Below, piece after piece: positions 40,956 to 48,350 of a stretch of 48,350 nt of DNA; positions within the stretch are counted from its first letter, which is position 1, and the number at the start of each line of letters is the position of its first letter. Under the pieces are notes generated by a model that did no database searches, was not told the origin of the DNA, and worked only from the letters and a program-made list of their open reading frames with translations. The position numbers and the translations under genes are program-made. Origin of the DNA: Kutzneria sp. 744 (GTDB lineage Bacteria; Actinomycetota; Actinomycetes; Mycobacteriales; Pseudonocardiaceae); contig NZ_KK037166.1 of assembly GCF_000568255.1 (NCBI RefSeq), positions 9,603,097-9,651,446 of the forward strand, written 5' to 3'.

Positions 40956-41593
40956 CCCTTCAGAAACCGCAGCACGGCCAGCACCCGACGGTGGTCGTTG
41001 TCGGCCGGCGGCAGGTCGAGCTTGTGGAAGATGTTGTTGACGTGCTTGGCGACGGCGCTTTCGCTGACCATGAGGGCGTCGGCCACGCCGGCGTTGGAGC
41101 GGCCCTCAGCCATGAGGCGGATGACGTCCCGCTCGCGGGGGCTGAGCACGCTGAGCGGGTCACTGCGCTTGCGGAGCAGGAGCTGGGCGACGGCCTCGGG
41201 ATCGAGGGCGGTGCCGCCGTCGGCGACGCGGCGCAGGGCGGTCAGAAACTCGCCGACGTCGGCGACGCGGTCCTTGAGCAGATAGCCGATGCCGGCGGTC
41301 TCGGTGGCGAGGAGCTCGCTGGCGTAGCGCTCCTCGACGTACTGGGAGAGCACCAGCACCGCCATGGCCGGCCACTGGCGCCGGATGACCAGGGCGGCCC
41401 GGAGCCCCTCATCGGTATGGGTGGGCGGCATGCGCACGTCCAGCAGCACGAGGTCGGGCTCGTGCTCGGCGACAGACCGCAGCAGCTCGTCGGCGTCGCC
41501 CACCGCCTCGACGACCTGGATGCCGCTGCCTTCCAGCAGTCGGACGAGGCCCTCGCGCAGCAGCACGGAGTCCTCGGCGATCACAACGCGCAT
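40952..41593 (-). CDS. NarL/LuxR-family response regulator
   Basis: 213 residues. Receiver domain with acidic pocket (IAEDSVLLREG), phosphorylation site Asp52 (LLDVRMPP) and conserved lysine (GYLLKDRV), then a LuxR-type helix-turn-helix (SPRERDVIRLMAEGRSNAGV). It is coupled to the sensor kinase upstream: its ATG at 41593 lies inside the kinase gene. The target is unknown; such pairs are common in actinomycete chromosomes and need not belong to the BGC. Confidence 0.93.
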   Translation of the reverse strand: MRVVIAEDSVLLREGLVRLLEGSGIQVVEAVGDADELLRSVAEHEPDLVLLDVRMPPTHTDEGLRAALVIRRQWPAMAVLVLSQYVEERYASELLATETAGIGYLLKDRVADVGEFLTALRRVADGGTALDPEAVAQLLLRKRSDPLSVLSPRERDVIRLMAEGRSNAGVADALMVSESAVAKHVNNIFHKLDLPPADNDHRRVLAVLRFLKG

Positions 41594-42876
41594 GGCAGCT
41601 CCGCCGTGAGGGTGGTCGGCCCGCCGACGGGACTGTCGATACGGAGCGAGCCGTCGATGGAGCCGACGCGCTGCATCAGCCCGCGCAGGCCCGTGCTGCC
41701 CTCCGAACGGGCACCGCCGCGTCCGTCGTCGGTGACGACAACGACGACGATGTTCTTGCGATGGCTCACCCGAATGTCCACCCGGGACGCCTGGGCGTGT
41801 TTCGCGGCATTGGTCAGTGCCTCCGAGACGAGGAAGTAGGCGACGGCTTCGGTCGTCCGGGACGGACGGTGGGGCAGGTTGACGTTCAGGGTCACGGGCA
41901 CCGACGACCGGGCGGAGATGCCGGACAGGGCGGCGTCGAGACCTCGTTCGTCGAGCACGGCCGGATGTAGCCCACGAACAAGGCTGCGCAGGTCGGCGAT
42001 GGCCGTCTTGGCTTCCTCGTGGGCGTCCACGATGGACTTGCGCACGTGGTCGGGCACGCCGTCGAGGTCGAGCCGGGCGACGCCGAGGTTCATGGCCAGC
42101 GAGACGAGCCGCTGCTGGGCGCCGTCGTGCAGATCCCGCTCGATGCGGCGGCGCTCGGCGTCGGCGGCCTCGATCACGTCCGAGCGGCTGTCGAACAGCG
42201 ACTGCATCCGCGCGGACATCTCCTCCATCTGCTGCTGGCGGGTCGGTCCGAGCAGCCGGGTCGCCAGGGCGATGTCCAGCTCGGCGCACCACATCGCCAT
42301 CCACGGCGCCAGATGGAACGCGGCCAGACCGAGCACGGTCGTCAGCAGGACCTCGACCACCGAGCCGTGACTCGGCAGCCACCAGATGTACAGCGGCTGC
42401 ACCGCCATCGGCGGCCCGACCAGCCACAGCGCGGCGACCAGGGCGAACTCGACGGTGCCGAGAGGGCCCGCGAGCAGGTGGTAGGTGAGCTGACGCCAGG
42501 TGGAGGCCTGCGCCGCCAGGCCGAGCAGGCGCCGCCGCTGGGGCGGATTCGGCAGCACTTCGTAGAGTGCCCGGGTGAACCGGTGGCCCTGCGCCTTCGT
42601 GCACGGCACGGTCCACCACAGCAGCGCCGTGAACAGAGGAATGACCAGCACCCACGTCCACGGCCGTGCGGTGGCCAGCGGTTGCAGTGGCGGCACCAGC
42701 CACCCCATCACCGCCGGGCCCAGTAGCGATGCGCAGGCGATCGTCAGTCCGGCCAGCCCCACCACGCCGGCCGTGCTGACCAGCCCGAGCGGGACGCCCA
42801 CCGCCAGGTGCACGGTCGCCTGCCACGCCTGTGTGGACCACGGGGCGCGGAGGACAGCTCGGACCTGGAGCGGCAT
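41581..42876 (-). CDS. two-component sensor histidine kinase (NarL-type partner)
   Basis: 431 residues from ATG 42876; an in-frame GTG at 42918 is possible and no clear RBS supports either. The N-terminal half has four to five membrane segments (around 23-60, 75-92, 140-158, 160-200). The HisKA_3 dimerisation helix carries the phospho-acceptor His250 (ERDLHDGAQQRL), and the HATPase domain has the glycine box DDGRGG. It overlaps the response-regulator gene by 13 bases. The sensed signal is unknown. Confidence 0.9.
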   Translation of the reverse strand: MPLQVRAVLRAPWSTQAWQATVHLAVGVPLGLVSTAGVVGLAGLTIACASLLGPAVMGWLVPPLQPLATARPWTWVLVIPLFTALLWWTVPCTKAQGHRFTRALYEVLPNPPQRRRLLGLAAQASTWRQLTYHLLAGPLGTVEFALVAALWLVGPPMAVQPLYIWWLPSHGSVVEVLLTTVLGLAAFHLAPWMAMWCAELDIALATRLLGPTRQQQMEEMSARMQSLFDSRSDVIEAADAERRRIERDLHDGAQQRLVSLAMNLGVARLDLDGVPDHVRKSIVDAHEEAKTAIADLRSLVRGLHPAVLDERGLDAALSGISARSSVPVTLNVNLPHRPSRTTEAVAYFLVSEALTNAAKHAQASRVDIRVSHRKNIVVVVVTDDGRGGARSEGSTGLRGLMQRVGSIDGSLRIDSPVGGPTTLTAELPCAL

Positions 42877-43047
42877 GGGCACCACGGTAGTGATCGCCGG
42901 CGGGGTCGGCCATGGCACCAGTGCCCGGTCTCACCTGTACCTAGCACCACCCCAAAGACGGATACCTGCGTTACTGCGCCGCACGCGCCCGGCGCGCGAT
43001 GCTTGCACCGTCCTCATCGGACGCGCATCGACGAAGGAGCGAGCGAC

Positions 43048-43248
43048 ATGACCACCACTCACCTACTGATCCTGCTGCCCATGCTCGTGCTGGAGGTGGC
43101 CGCGATCGTGGACGTGCTCCGGCGCGACATCGACGGTGGCACCAAGGTGGGCTGGGTCATGGCCGACCTGTTCCTGCCAGTCGTGGGCCCGCTGGCGTGG
43201 TTCGTGTTCGGGCGAAGGTCCAGGGCCGTCCGCGGGGCCTCGGTCTAG
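43048..43248 (+). CDS. small PLDc_N-type membrane protein
   Basis: 66 residues, two hydrophobic helices with the pattern of phospholipase D nuclease N-terminal (PLDc_N) small membrane proteins, ending in FVFGRRSR. GAAGGAG lies 10 bases upstream of ATG 43048. It is divergent from the sensor kinase and convergent with the nuclease-like gene; a conserved actinobacterial envelope protein of unknown role. Confidence 0.75.
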   Translation: MTTTHLLILLPMLVLEVAAIVDVLRRDIDGGTKVGWVMADLFLPVVGPLAWFVFGRRSRAVRGASV

Positions 43249-43252
43249 CCGG

Positions 43253-45172
43253 TCATTCCTTGCTGGCGATGACCTCCAGGTCGGCGTTGAGGCCGGTGGC
43301 GGACTGGCGTGCGGAGTTGAGCATGGACTCCAGCAGGTGCAGCCGCATGAGCCCGGGGGAGCCGCGCCCGGCCGGGCCGCGGAGGGAGTCGTAGGTGCGC
43401 TGGCTGACGTGCGGTTGCAGGATGACGACCCGCATGTCGTCGGTGGCGACGCGGGCGTCGAGCTGGCGCAGGAAGTCACGGCGGCCGCGGACGCGCTGGC
43501 CGTCGATCCAGGACGCGGGCCGGCGGACGGGTGGCCGGGAGAGCTGGGGACGGAGGTGGCCGCGACTGACATAGATGAGGTTCTTGACGGCCTGGCTGAC
43601 CACCACCTCGTACGCGGCGGCCGAGACGTCGCGGAGACGGGAGTGGCTGTTGGCCGACTTGACGTGGATCAGGCTGAGGGTGCGGGCGGCGTCGATGTGC
43701 AGGAAGTCGGCCACCTCGCCGGGGCCGTCGTCACAGATCAGCCAGCCGTGGCCGTAGTGGCGGGCGACCCAGTCGAACAGCGAGTTGTCGCTGCCGATGT
43801 TGTCGTGGATCTTCTGCGGCGAGTCGGCGCGGGGCTTCTCGCGGCGGATGTCCCAGCCGTGGAAGTCCTCGAAACGCCAGTTGCGAAAGGGGTATTCGGG
43901 AGCGCGTGTCTGCCAGAACCGGCCGCGGCTGTAGGAGTGCCCCGACTGGTAGTACACGGTGAGCAGGTCGGTATCGAGGATGGGGGAGTCGCCGTCGAGG
44001 CGGACCTTGTCGCCGGCGAGCTCGGGGGTGACCTCGACCGTGCCGTCGAGCACGAACGAGGCGGAGTCGGGGAAACCCGTGACGGAAGGAGGAGTATCCC
44101 GTACAGACAGTGCGAGGTCGCGGAGCTCGTCGCTGAGCGAGCCCGGCGGCAGGGTGTCGGGGTCCTCGACGATCACCTCGAAGGCGTCGCGCACGTCGGC
44201 GATGTCGGCGGGGCTGGCCAGCATGGTGAGGAAGTCCGGGCGTTCGGCGCCGTTGGCCCTCGCCTCCTCGAGGAGGTCGAGTAACTCGGTGGCCATCGCG
44301 GTGAAGGTCTCGAAGTCGGCCCTTGTGCTCAGCCACACCAAGGCGTTACGCGGAGTCGTCCCGGCGTTTCCCTTGAGCAGCAGGAGATCCGGCCGTGAGG
44401 GCAGCGCGGCGCGGGCGGAGCCGGCGACGTAGGAGCCGTCCTCGTGCGGGCTGAGCGTCTGCTCGACGCTGGTGCCGCTGAGGACCTTGCCGTCGGCCTT
44501 GACGCTGCTGCGCCGGTGAATTCCCCGTAACCACAGGTTCTTCACCTCGCCACGGATGAGCGCGCTCTCCAACACCTCGGACGGGTAGCGCCGCAGTGAA
44601 CGCTGGCGGTCCAGCCAGGTCTGGAGCCGCTCCTGGGTGGGCCGGTCCGTGCAGACGACGAGAAAACCACCACGCCGCAGCACAATCGTGAGCTGATGGG
44701 TGACGTCGACATAACCCGCGTCGGGTCCCGCCCAGGTCGGCGGGTCCTCGCGGCGGCGCACGAAGGCCAGCAGATCCTCGGCCTGGTGCCGGGCCACGAC
44801 ATCGCCGCGACCGGAGGTGAGCAGGAAGTCGGTGAGGGCAGCGAAATCCTCGCCCTCGAGAACCACGACGGAGAAGTAAGGACGGACGGAGGTCAACGGG
44901 AGCGCAGTGTTGTTGGGCCTGGTGTTGTGCGGCCCGGTCTCGATTGGCGCGGTGTTGGTTACCGCAGCGTTGCTGGGCCTGGTGTTGTGCGGCCTGGTGT
45001 CGATTGGTGTGGTGTTGGTTGCCGCGGTGTCGGCTGGCGCGGTCTCGAGTGCCGCAGCGTTGGTTGACGCGGTGTCGATCGGCGCGGCGTTGATCGGCGC
45101 GGTGTTCGTTGGCGCAGTGTTGGTTCGTGCGGCGTTGTTCGGCGCGGCGGTGTTCGGTTCAGGGGTGTTCAT
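43253..45172 (-). CDS. putative PD-(D/E)XK-like nuclease-domain protein with repetitive disordered N-terminus
   Basis: 639 residues; ATG 45172 has an RBS (GGGAGG, 8 bases), so the unusual N-terminus is translated. Residues ~1-90 are low-complexity Asn/Thr/Ala/Pro repeats such as NTAPTNTAPINAAP and HNTRPNN. The rest is globular. Near the C-terminus, GEVADFLHID followed by LSLIHVKSANS and then AAYEVVVSQAVKNL matches a D...(x)xK nuclease-like pattern seen in defence-associated helicase/nuclease proteins, where it is typically followed by a similar helix. The function is not established; phage defence or DNA repair are guesses. Confidence 0.55.
   Translation of the reverse strand: MNTPEPNTAAPNNAARTNTAPTNTAPINAAPIDTASTNAAALETAPADTAATNTTPIDTRPHNTRPSNAAVTNTAPIETGPHNTRPNNTALPLTSVRPYFSVVVLEGEDFAALTDFLLTSGRGDVVARHQAEDLLAFVRRREDPPTWAGPDAGYVDVTHQLTIVLRRGGFLVVCTDRPTQERLQTWLDRQRSLRRYPSEVLESALIRGEVKNLWLRGIHRRSSVKADGKVLSGTSVEQTLSPHEDGSYVAGSARAALPSRPDLLLLKGNAGTTPRNALVWLSTRADFETFTAMATELLDLLEEARANGAERPDFLTMLASPADIADVRDAFEVIVEDPDTLPPGSLSDELRDLALSVRDTPPSVTGFPDSASFVLDGTVEVTPELAGDKVRLDGDSPILDTDLLTVYYQSGHSYSRGRFWQTRAPEYPFRNWRFEDFHGWDIRREKPRADSPQKIHDNIGSDNSLFDWVARHYGHGWLICDDGPGEVADFLHIDAARTLSLIHVKSANSHSRLRDVSAAAYEVVVSQAVKNLIYVSRGHLRPQLSRPPVRRPASWIDGQRVRGRRDFLRQLDARVATDDMRVVILQPHVSQRTYDSLRGPAGRGSPGLMRLHLLESMLNSARQSATGLNADLEVIASKE
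44915..45140. repeat. tandem repeats in the 5' end of the nuclease-like gene
   Basis: Two ~60-base units (44915-44974 and 44975-45034, about 50 of 60 bases alike) are followed to ~45140 by short GGCGCGGTGTTGGTT-like repeats with period of about 12-18 bases. They encode the N/T/A/P-rich leader and are a likely site of length variation between strains. Confidence 0.7.
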
Positions 45173-45241
45173 GGTGACGCACCTCCCGCCACCGATTGTC
45201 GCAGCCGCCGGGCGGCGAATTACCTCATGTCACCCGGTTGC

Positions 45242-45808
<567 letters not shown>

Positions 45809-45872
45809 GCCCCGATCCTAACGATCACCCGATTCGCCCACGCCTGCCCTCGGGCGTGGTTACTGTGGAGGA

Positions 45873-47126
45873 GTGACTTCTGCGGACGATTCGACCGATG
45901 GTGTTGCCCTCAGCGAGGGTCGGGTGCGGTTCCCGGGCATCAGCCCGCGGGCGTACGAACACCCGGCGGACCGTGGCGCGTTGACCACGCTGCGATCCGT
46001 GCCGGGCTTCGCCCAGGTGCTGCGCGCCGTCAGCGGCGCGTTCGCCGAGCGGGGCGAGCGGCTCATGTCCCTGTCCTCCTCGATTCGCGTCGGCCCCCGC
46101 CAGTACCCGGAGCTGGACGCGATCCGCAACGAGTGTGCCGAGATCCTCGACGTCGACCCGGCGCCGGAGCTCTACATCACGCGCAGCCCCGTCCAGAACG
46201 CCATGACGATCGGTCTCGACCAGCCCTTCATCGTCATGACCACGGGCCTGGTCGAGGCGTTGGACACCGACGGGCTGCGGTTCGTCATCGGGCACGAGGT
46301 CGGGCACGCCCTGTCCGGTCACGCGCTGTACCGGACCATGCTTGAGCGGCTGCTCCGCCTGCTCACCAGCTTGGCGTGGATGCCTGTCGGCTACTGGGGC
46401 CTGCGGGCCATCATCGCCGCGCTCAAGGAGTGGTACCGCAAGGCCGAGCTGTCCGCCGACCGCGCCGGGCTGCTGTGCGTGCAGGACCCGACCGTCGCCC
46501 TGCGCACCCACATCATGATGGCCGGCGCCGTCGATCCGTCCGCTGTGGACACCGAGGCCTTCCTCGCCCAGGCCCGGGAGTACGAGACCGAAGGCGACGT
46601 GCGGGACAGCGTGCTCAAGCTGATGAACGTGATCGACCTGAGCCATCCCCTCGCCGTCGTGCGGGCCGCCGAGCTGCAGAAGTGGGCCGCGGACGAGGAG
46701 TACCGGGACATTCTCGGCGGCACCTATCCCGACCGGGGCGACGACCCGCAGAACCAGTGGACCGAGGACGTGAAGTCGGCGGCCCGCTCCTACCGCGACG
46801 CCTTCGTGGAGACCACCGATCCGCTGGCCAAGGTGCTCAACGAGGTCGGCGGCGTGATCTCCGAGGCCGCCGGCAAGGTCTGGTCGCGGTTCGCGCGGCC
46901 AAACCCCTCGGCTTCCGAGGACGCTCCGGAGGGCCCGGACGCTTCGACGGACGCGCCGCCCGCCGGTGGTTCGACGGACGCGCCGTCCGCCGGTGGTTCG
47001 GCCAAGGCCGGGGAGCCGCCGGCCAATGGCTCCTCGCGGGCCGGCGAGTCCACCTCCGACGAGCCCCCGACCAACGGTTCCGGCAAGACCGACGAGCCGC
47101 CCACCAACGGTTCCGCCAAGGATTGA
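45873..47126 (+). CDS. M48-family metallopeptidase
   Basis: 417 residues from GTG 45873 (GGAGG immediately upstream). The zinc site HEVGH (His141, Glu142, His145) and the downstream Glu in AELSADRAG are intact. One hydrophobic stretch near 155-180 follows the zinc motif, as in membrane-associated M48 peptidases. The last ~65 residues are disordered and repetitive (GGSTDAP, DEPPTNGS units). Quality control of envelope proteins is the family's common role; no link to the cluster is seen. Confidence 0.9.
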   Translation: MTSADDSTDGVALSEGRVRFPGISPRAYEHPADRGALTTLRSVPGFAQVLRAVSGAFAERGERLMSLSSSIRVGPRQYPELDAIRNECAEILDVDPAPELYITRSPVQNAMTIGLDQPFIVMTTGLVEALDTDGLRFVIGHEVGHALSGHALYRTMLERLLRLLTSLAWMPVGYWGLRAIIAALKEWYRKAELSADRAGLLCVQDPTVALRTHIMMAGAVDPSAVDTEAFLAQAREYETEGDVRDSVLKLMNVIDLSHPLAVVRAAELQKWAADEEYRDILGGTYPDRGDDPQNQWTEDVKSAARSYRDAFVETTDPLAKVLNEVGGVISEAAGKVWSRFARPNPSASEDAPEGPDASTDAPPAGGSTDAPSAGGSAKAGEPPANGSSRAGESTSDEPPTNGSGKTDEPPTNGSAKD

Positions 47127-47130
47127 GCAG

Positions 47131-47169
47131 ACGCGCGCCAACGGCTTTGGCAAAGCTGGAGGCGCGCGT
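47131..47169. terminator. hairpin after the M48 gene
   Basis: ACGCGCGCC (47131-47139) pairs perfectly with GGCGCGCGT (47161-47169), and GCTTT/AAAGC (47144-47148, 47152-47156) pairs inside. It starts five bases after the M48 stop, between convergent genes. No T run follows, so intrinsic termination is only likely. The rest of 47170-47297 holds no gene. Confidence 0.5.
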
Positions 47170-47297
47170 CGGGGGTTTCGCAAAGACTGATGACGCGCGC
47201 AAGGGGCTTCGTCAAGGAATGCCGACGTGGGCCGGCGCGGTTTCTGCGAAGGACTGCGCGCTCGCGGTTCTGCCGGGGATGAGAGCGGGCGTTTCAG

Positions 47298-47792
47298 CTA
47301 GGGCGTGCCCGGGCGGCGGGTGTCGCGTTCGGGGCTGAACGTGTGGCGGGCCAGTGCGAATGTGATCCCGGTGGCGATCGCTCCGGCCACGATCACCGGG
47401 CCGCCGGCCTGCCGGCAGAACAGTGCCCAGTCGTGCAGGGCCGTCGTGCTGGGTGCTTGGCGTAGGGTATTGATCTCGTTGACCGCCCCGAATATCGCGT
47501 ACGGCAAAGCGATCCCCACCGCCAGTACGGCCGCGAACGCCTTTCGGAACAGCACCAGCACGGTGAGCGCCAGCAGCACCCAGGCCGTGAGCTCCAAGAC
47601 GTCCAGCTGCACGCCGTTCAACGACGCCCCGATCCGATTGGCCAACTGGGACCGACCCGTGCGGAAGGTCTCCGTGGCCATATCTTCGTCGGCCCCGGCC
47701 GCGATCCGGCTGTAGGCCGTGATCTGAAGCCATAACCCGACCAGGAACACGACCAGCGCCGCCACAAACCCGAGATACCGACCCCTCACCAT
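47298..47792 (-). CDS. membrane protein of unknown function (four helices)
   Basis: 164 residues with four predicted membrane helices (about 7-25, 65-82, 85-105, 130-148) and a charged loop between the first two. No family motif was recognised. Start codons GTG 47795, ATG 47792 and GTG 47789 are all in frame with no clear RBS; ATG 47792 is used. Confidence 0.7.
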   Translation of the reverse strand: MVRGRYLGFVAALVVFLVGLWLQITAYSRIAAGADEDMATETFRTGRSQLANRIGASLNGVQLDVLELTAWVLLALTVLVLFRKAFAAVLAVGIALPYAIFGAVNEINTLRQAPSTTALHDWALFCRQAGGPVIVAGAIATGITFALARHTFSPERDTRRPGTP

Positions 47793-47861
47793 CACCAGGA
47801 CGCGCGCACCCCGGCCCGGTTCCCCCGCGAGTCCCGCTTACCGTCACACCGAAATGCGGGT

Positions 47862-48350
47862 TCAGGCGGTGGGGCGGAGCGAGTCGGGGGTGAGGTCGGC
47901 CAGCGCCTGGTAGCCGTCGACGGCCATGAGGAGGTCGGCCTCGGCCAGCAGGGAGCGCAGGACGTGGACGACGCCGCCGGCGCCGGCCAAGGCCATGCCG
48001 TACGCGTACGGCCGGCCGACGCCCACCGCGGTGGCGCCGAGGGCGAGAGCCTTGACGACGTCGGTGCCGGAGCGGACGCCGGAGTCGAAGAGCACGGGGA
48101 GGCCGTCGGCGGCGGCGACCACGGCAGGGAGGCAGTCCAGGGCGGGGATGCCGCCGTTGGCCTGGCGGCCGCCGTGGTTGGAGCAGTAGATGCCGTCGAC
48201 GCCACCGTCGCGGGCACGGCGGGCGTCGTCGGGGTGCTGGATGCCCTTGACGATTAGCGGCAGCGACGTGATGGAGCGCAGCCAAGGCAGGTCGTCCCAG
48301 GTCAGGGGATTGCCGAAGAGCTGGGCCCACAGACCGACGGTCGCAGCGAC
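47862..48350 (-). CDS. FMN-dependent alpha-hydroxy-acid dehydrogenase, C-terminal part (truncated by window end)
   Basis: 163 residues in frame to the window edge; the N-terminal part lies beyond 48350. The visible part is the C-terminal half of an FMN TIM barrel: [12 protein letters not shown] (flavin lysine), the catalytic SNHGGRQ (His base and Arg), [19 protein letters not shown] and [10 protein letters not shown] for the FMN phosphate. This fits L-lactate dehydrogenase/oxidase or lactate 2-monooxygenase relatives; which one cannot be decided from half a protein. Probably primary metabolism. Confidence 0.88.
   Translation of the reverse strand, partial: VAATVGLWAQLFGNPLTWDDLPWLRSITSLPLIVKGIQHPDDARRARDGGVDGIYCSNHGGRQANGGIPALDCLPAVVAAADGLPVLFDSGVRSGTDVVKALALGATAVGVGRPYAYGMALAGAGGVVHVLRSLLAEADLLMAVDGYQALADLTPDSLRPTA

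Overview
High-GC, strong GC3 bias, ATGA/GTGA-coupled operons, SARP and LuxR-type regulators and a modular type I PKS all point to a filamentous actinomycete; a Pseudonocardiales-type genus is my guess, not something the sequence proves. Most of the window is a biosynthetic gene cluster (BGC). The last ~8 kb (right of ~40.5 kb) looks like ordinary chromosome.

Layout. (1) 75-8977, + strand, ten tightly coupled genes: ATP-grasp ligase, PLP decarboxylase, discrete ACP, KAS III-like enzyme, a C-terminal-only acyl-CoA-dehydrogenase-like protein, a full acyl-CoA dehydrogenase, a KAS III-like protein lacking the nucleophile, an AcpS-type phosphopantetheinyl transferase, a stand-alone adenylation enzyme and a second KAS III-like enzyme. 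It probably continues left of the window. (2) 8978-9242, an AT-rich island. (3) 9243-11130, - strand: alpha/beta hydrolase with a clear operator, and a LuxR-type regulator. (4) 11301-14631, + strand: second ACP, acyl/aminoacyl-ACP ligase, ABC exporter pair, then a strong terminator. (5) 35878 down to about 15381, - strand, one ~20 kb operon: three PKS proteins, a complete hydroxymalonyl-ACP set (FkbK-, FkbJ-, FkbI- and FkbH-like) and a type II thioesterase. (6) 36116-40534, + strand: second PLP decarboxylase, SARP regulator, luciferase-like monooxygenase (frameshifted). (7) Right flank: two-component system, small membrane protein, putative nuclease with a repetitive N-terminus, LOG-family protein, M48 peptidase, membrane protein, and the end of an FMN-dependent alpha-hydroxy-acid dehydrogenase.

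How it may work together (inference). The PKS reads KSQ-AT-ACP / KS-AT-DH-KR-ACP // KS-AT-KR-ACP // KS-AT-KR-ACP. A decarboxylative (probably propionyl) starter, one C=C-forming module and two beta-hydroxyl-forming modules fed with hydroxymalonyl-ACP would give an enoyl chain carrying a run of vicinal hydroxyls. This is very like the acyl half of the bengamides. No PKS protein ends in a thioesterase or condensation domain, and no O-methyltransferase is present. The discrete carrier-protein machinery (two adenylating ligases, two PLP decarboxylases, two extra ACPs, KAS III-like enzymes, ATP-grasp ligase) probably makes an amino building block and joins it to the chain. I do not recognise this left operon as a described pathway, and it is the most interesting part of the window. 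Several apparent single-base frameshifts (notably 40130-40955) suggest local sequence-quality problems.
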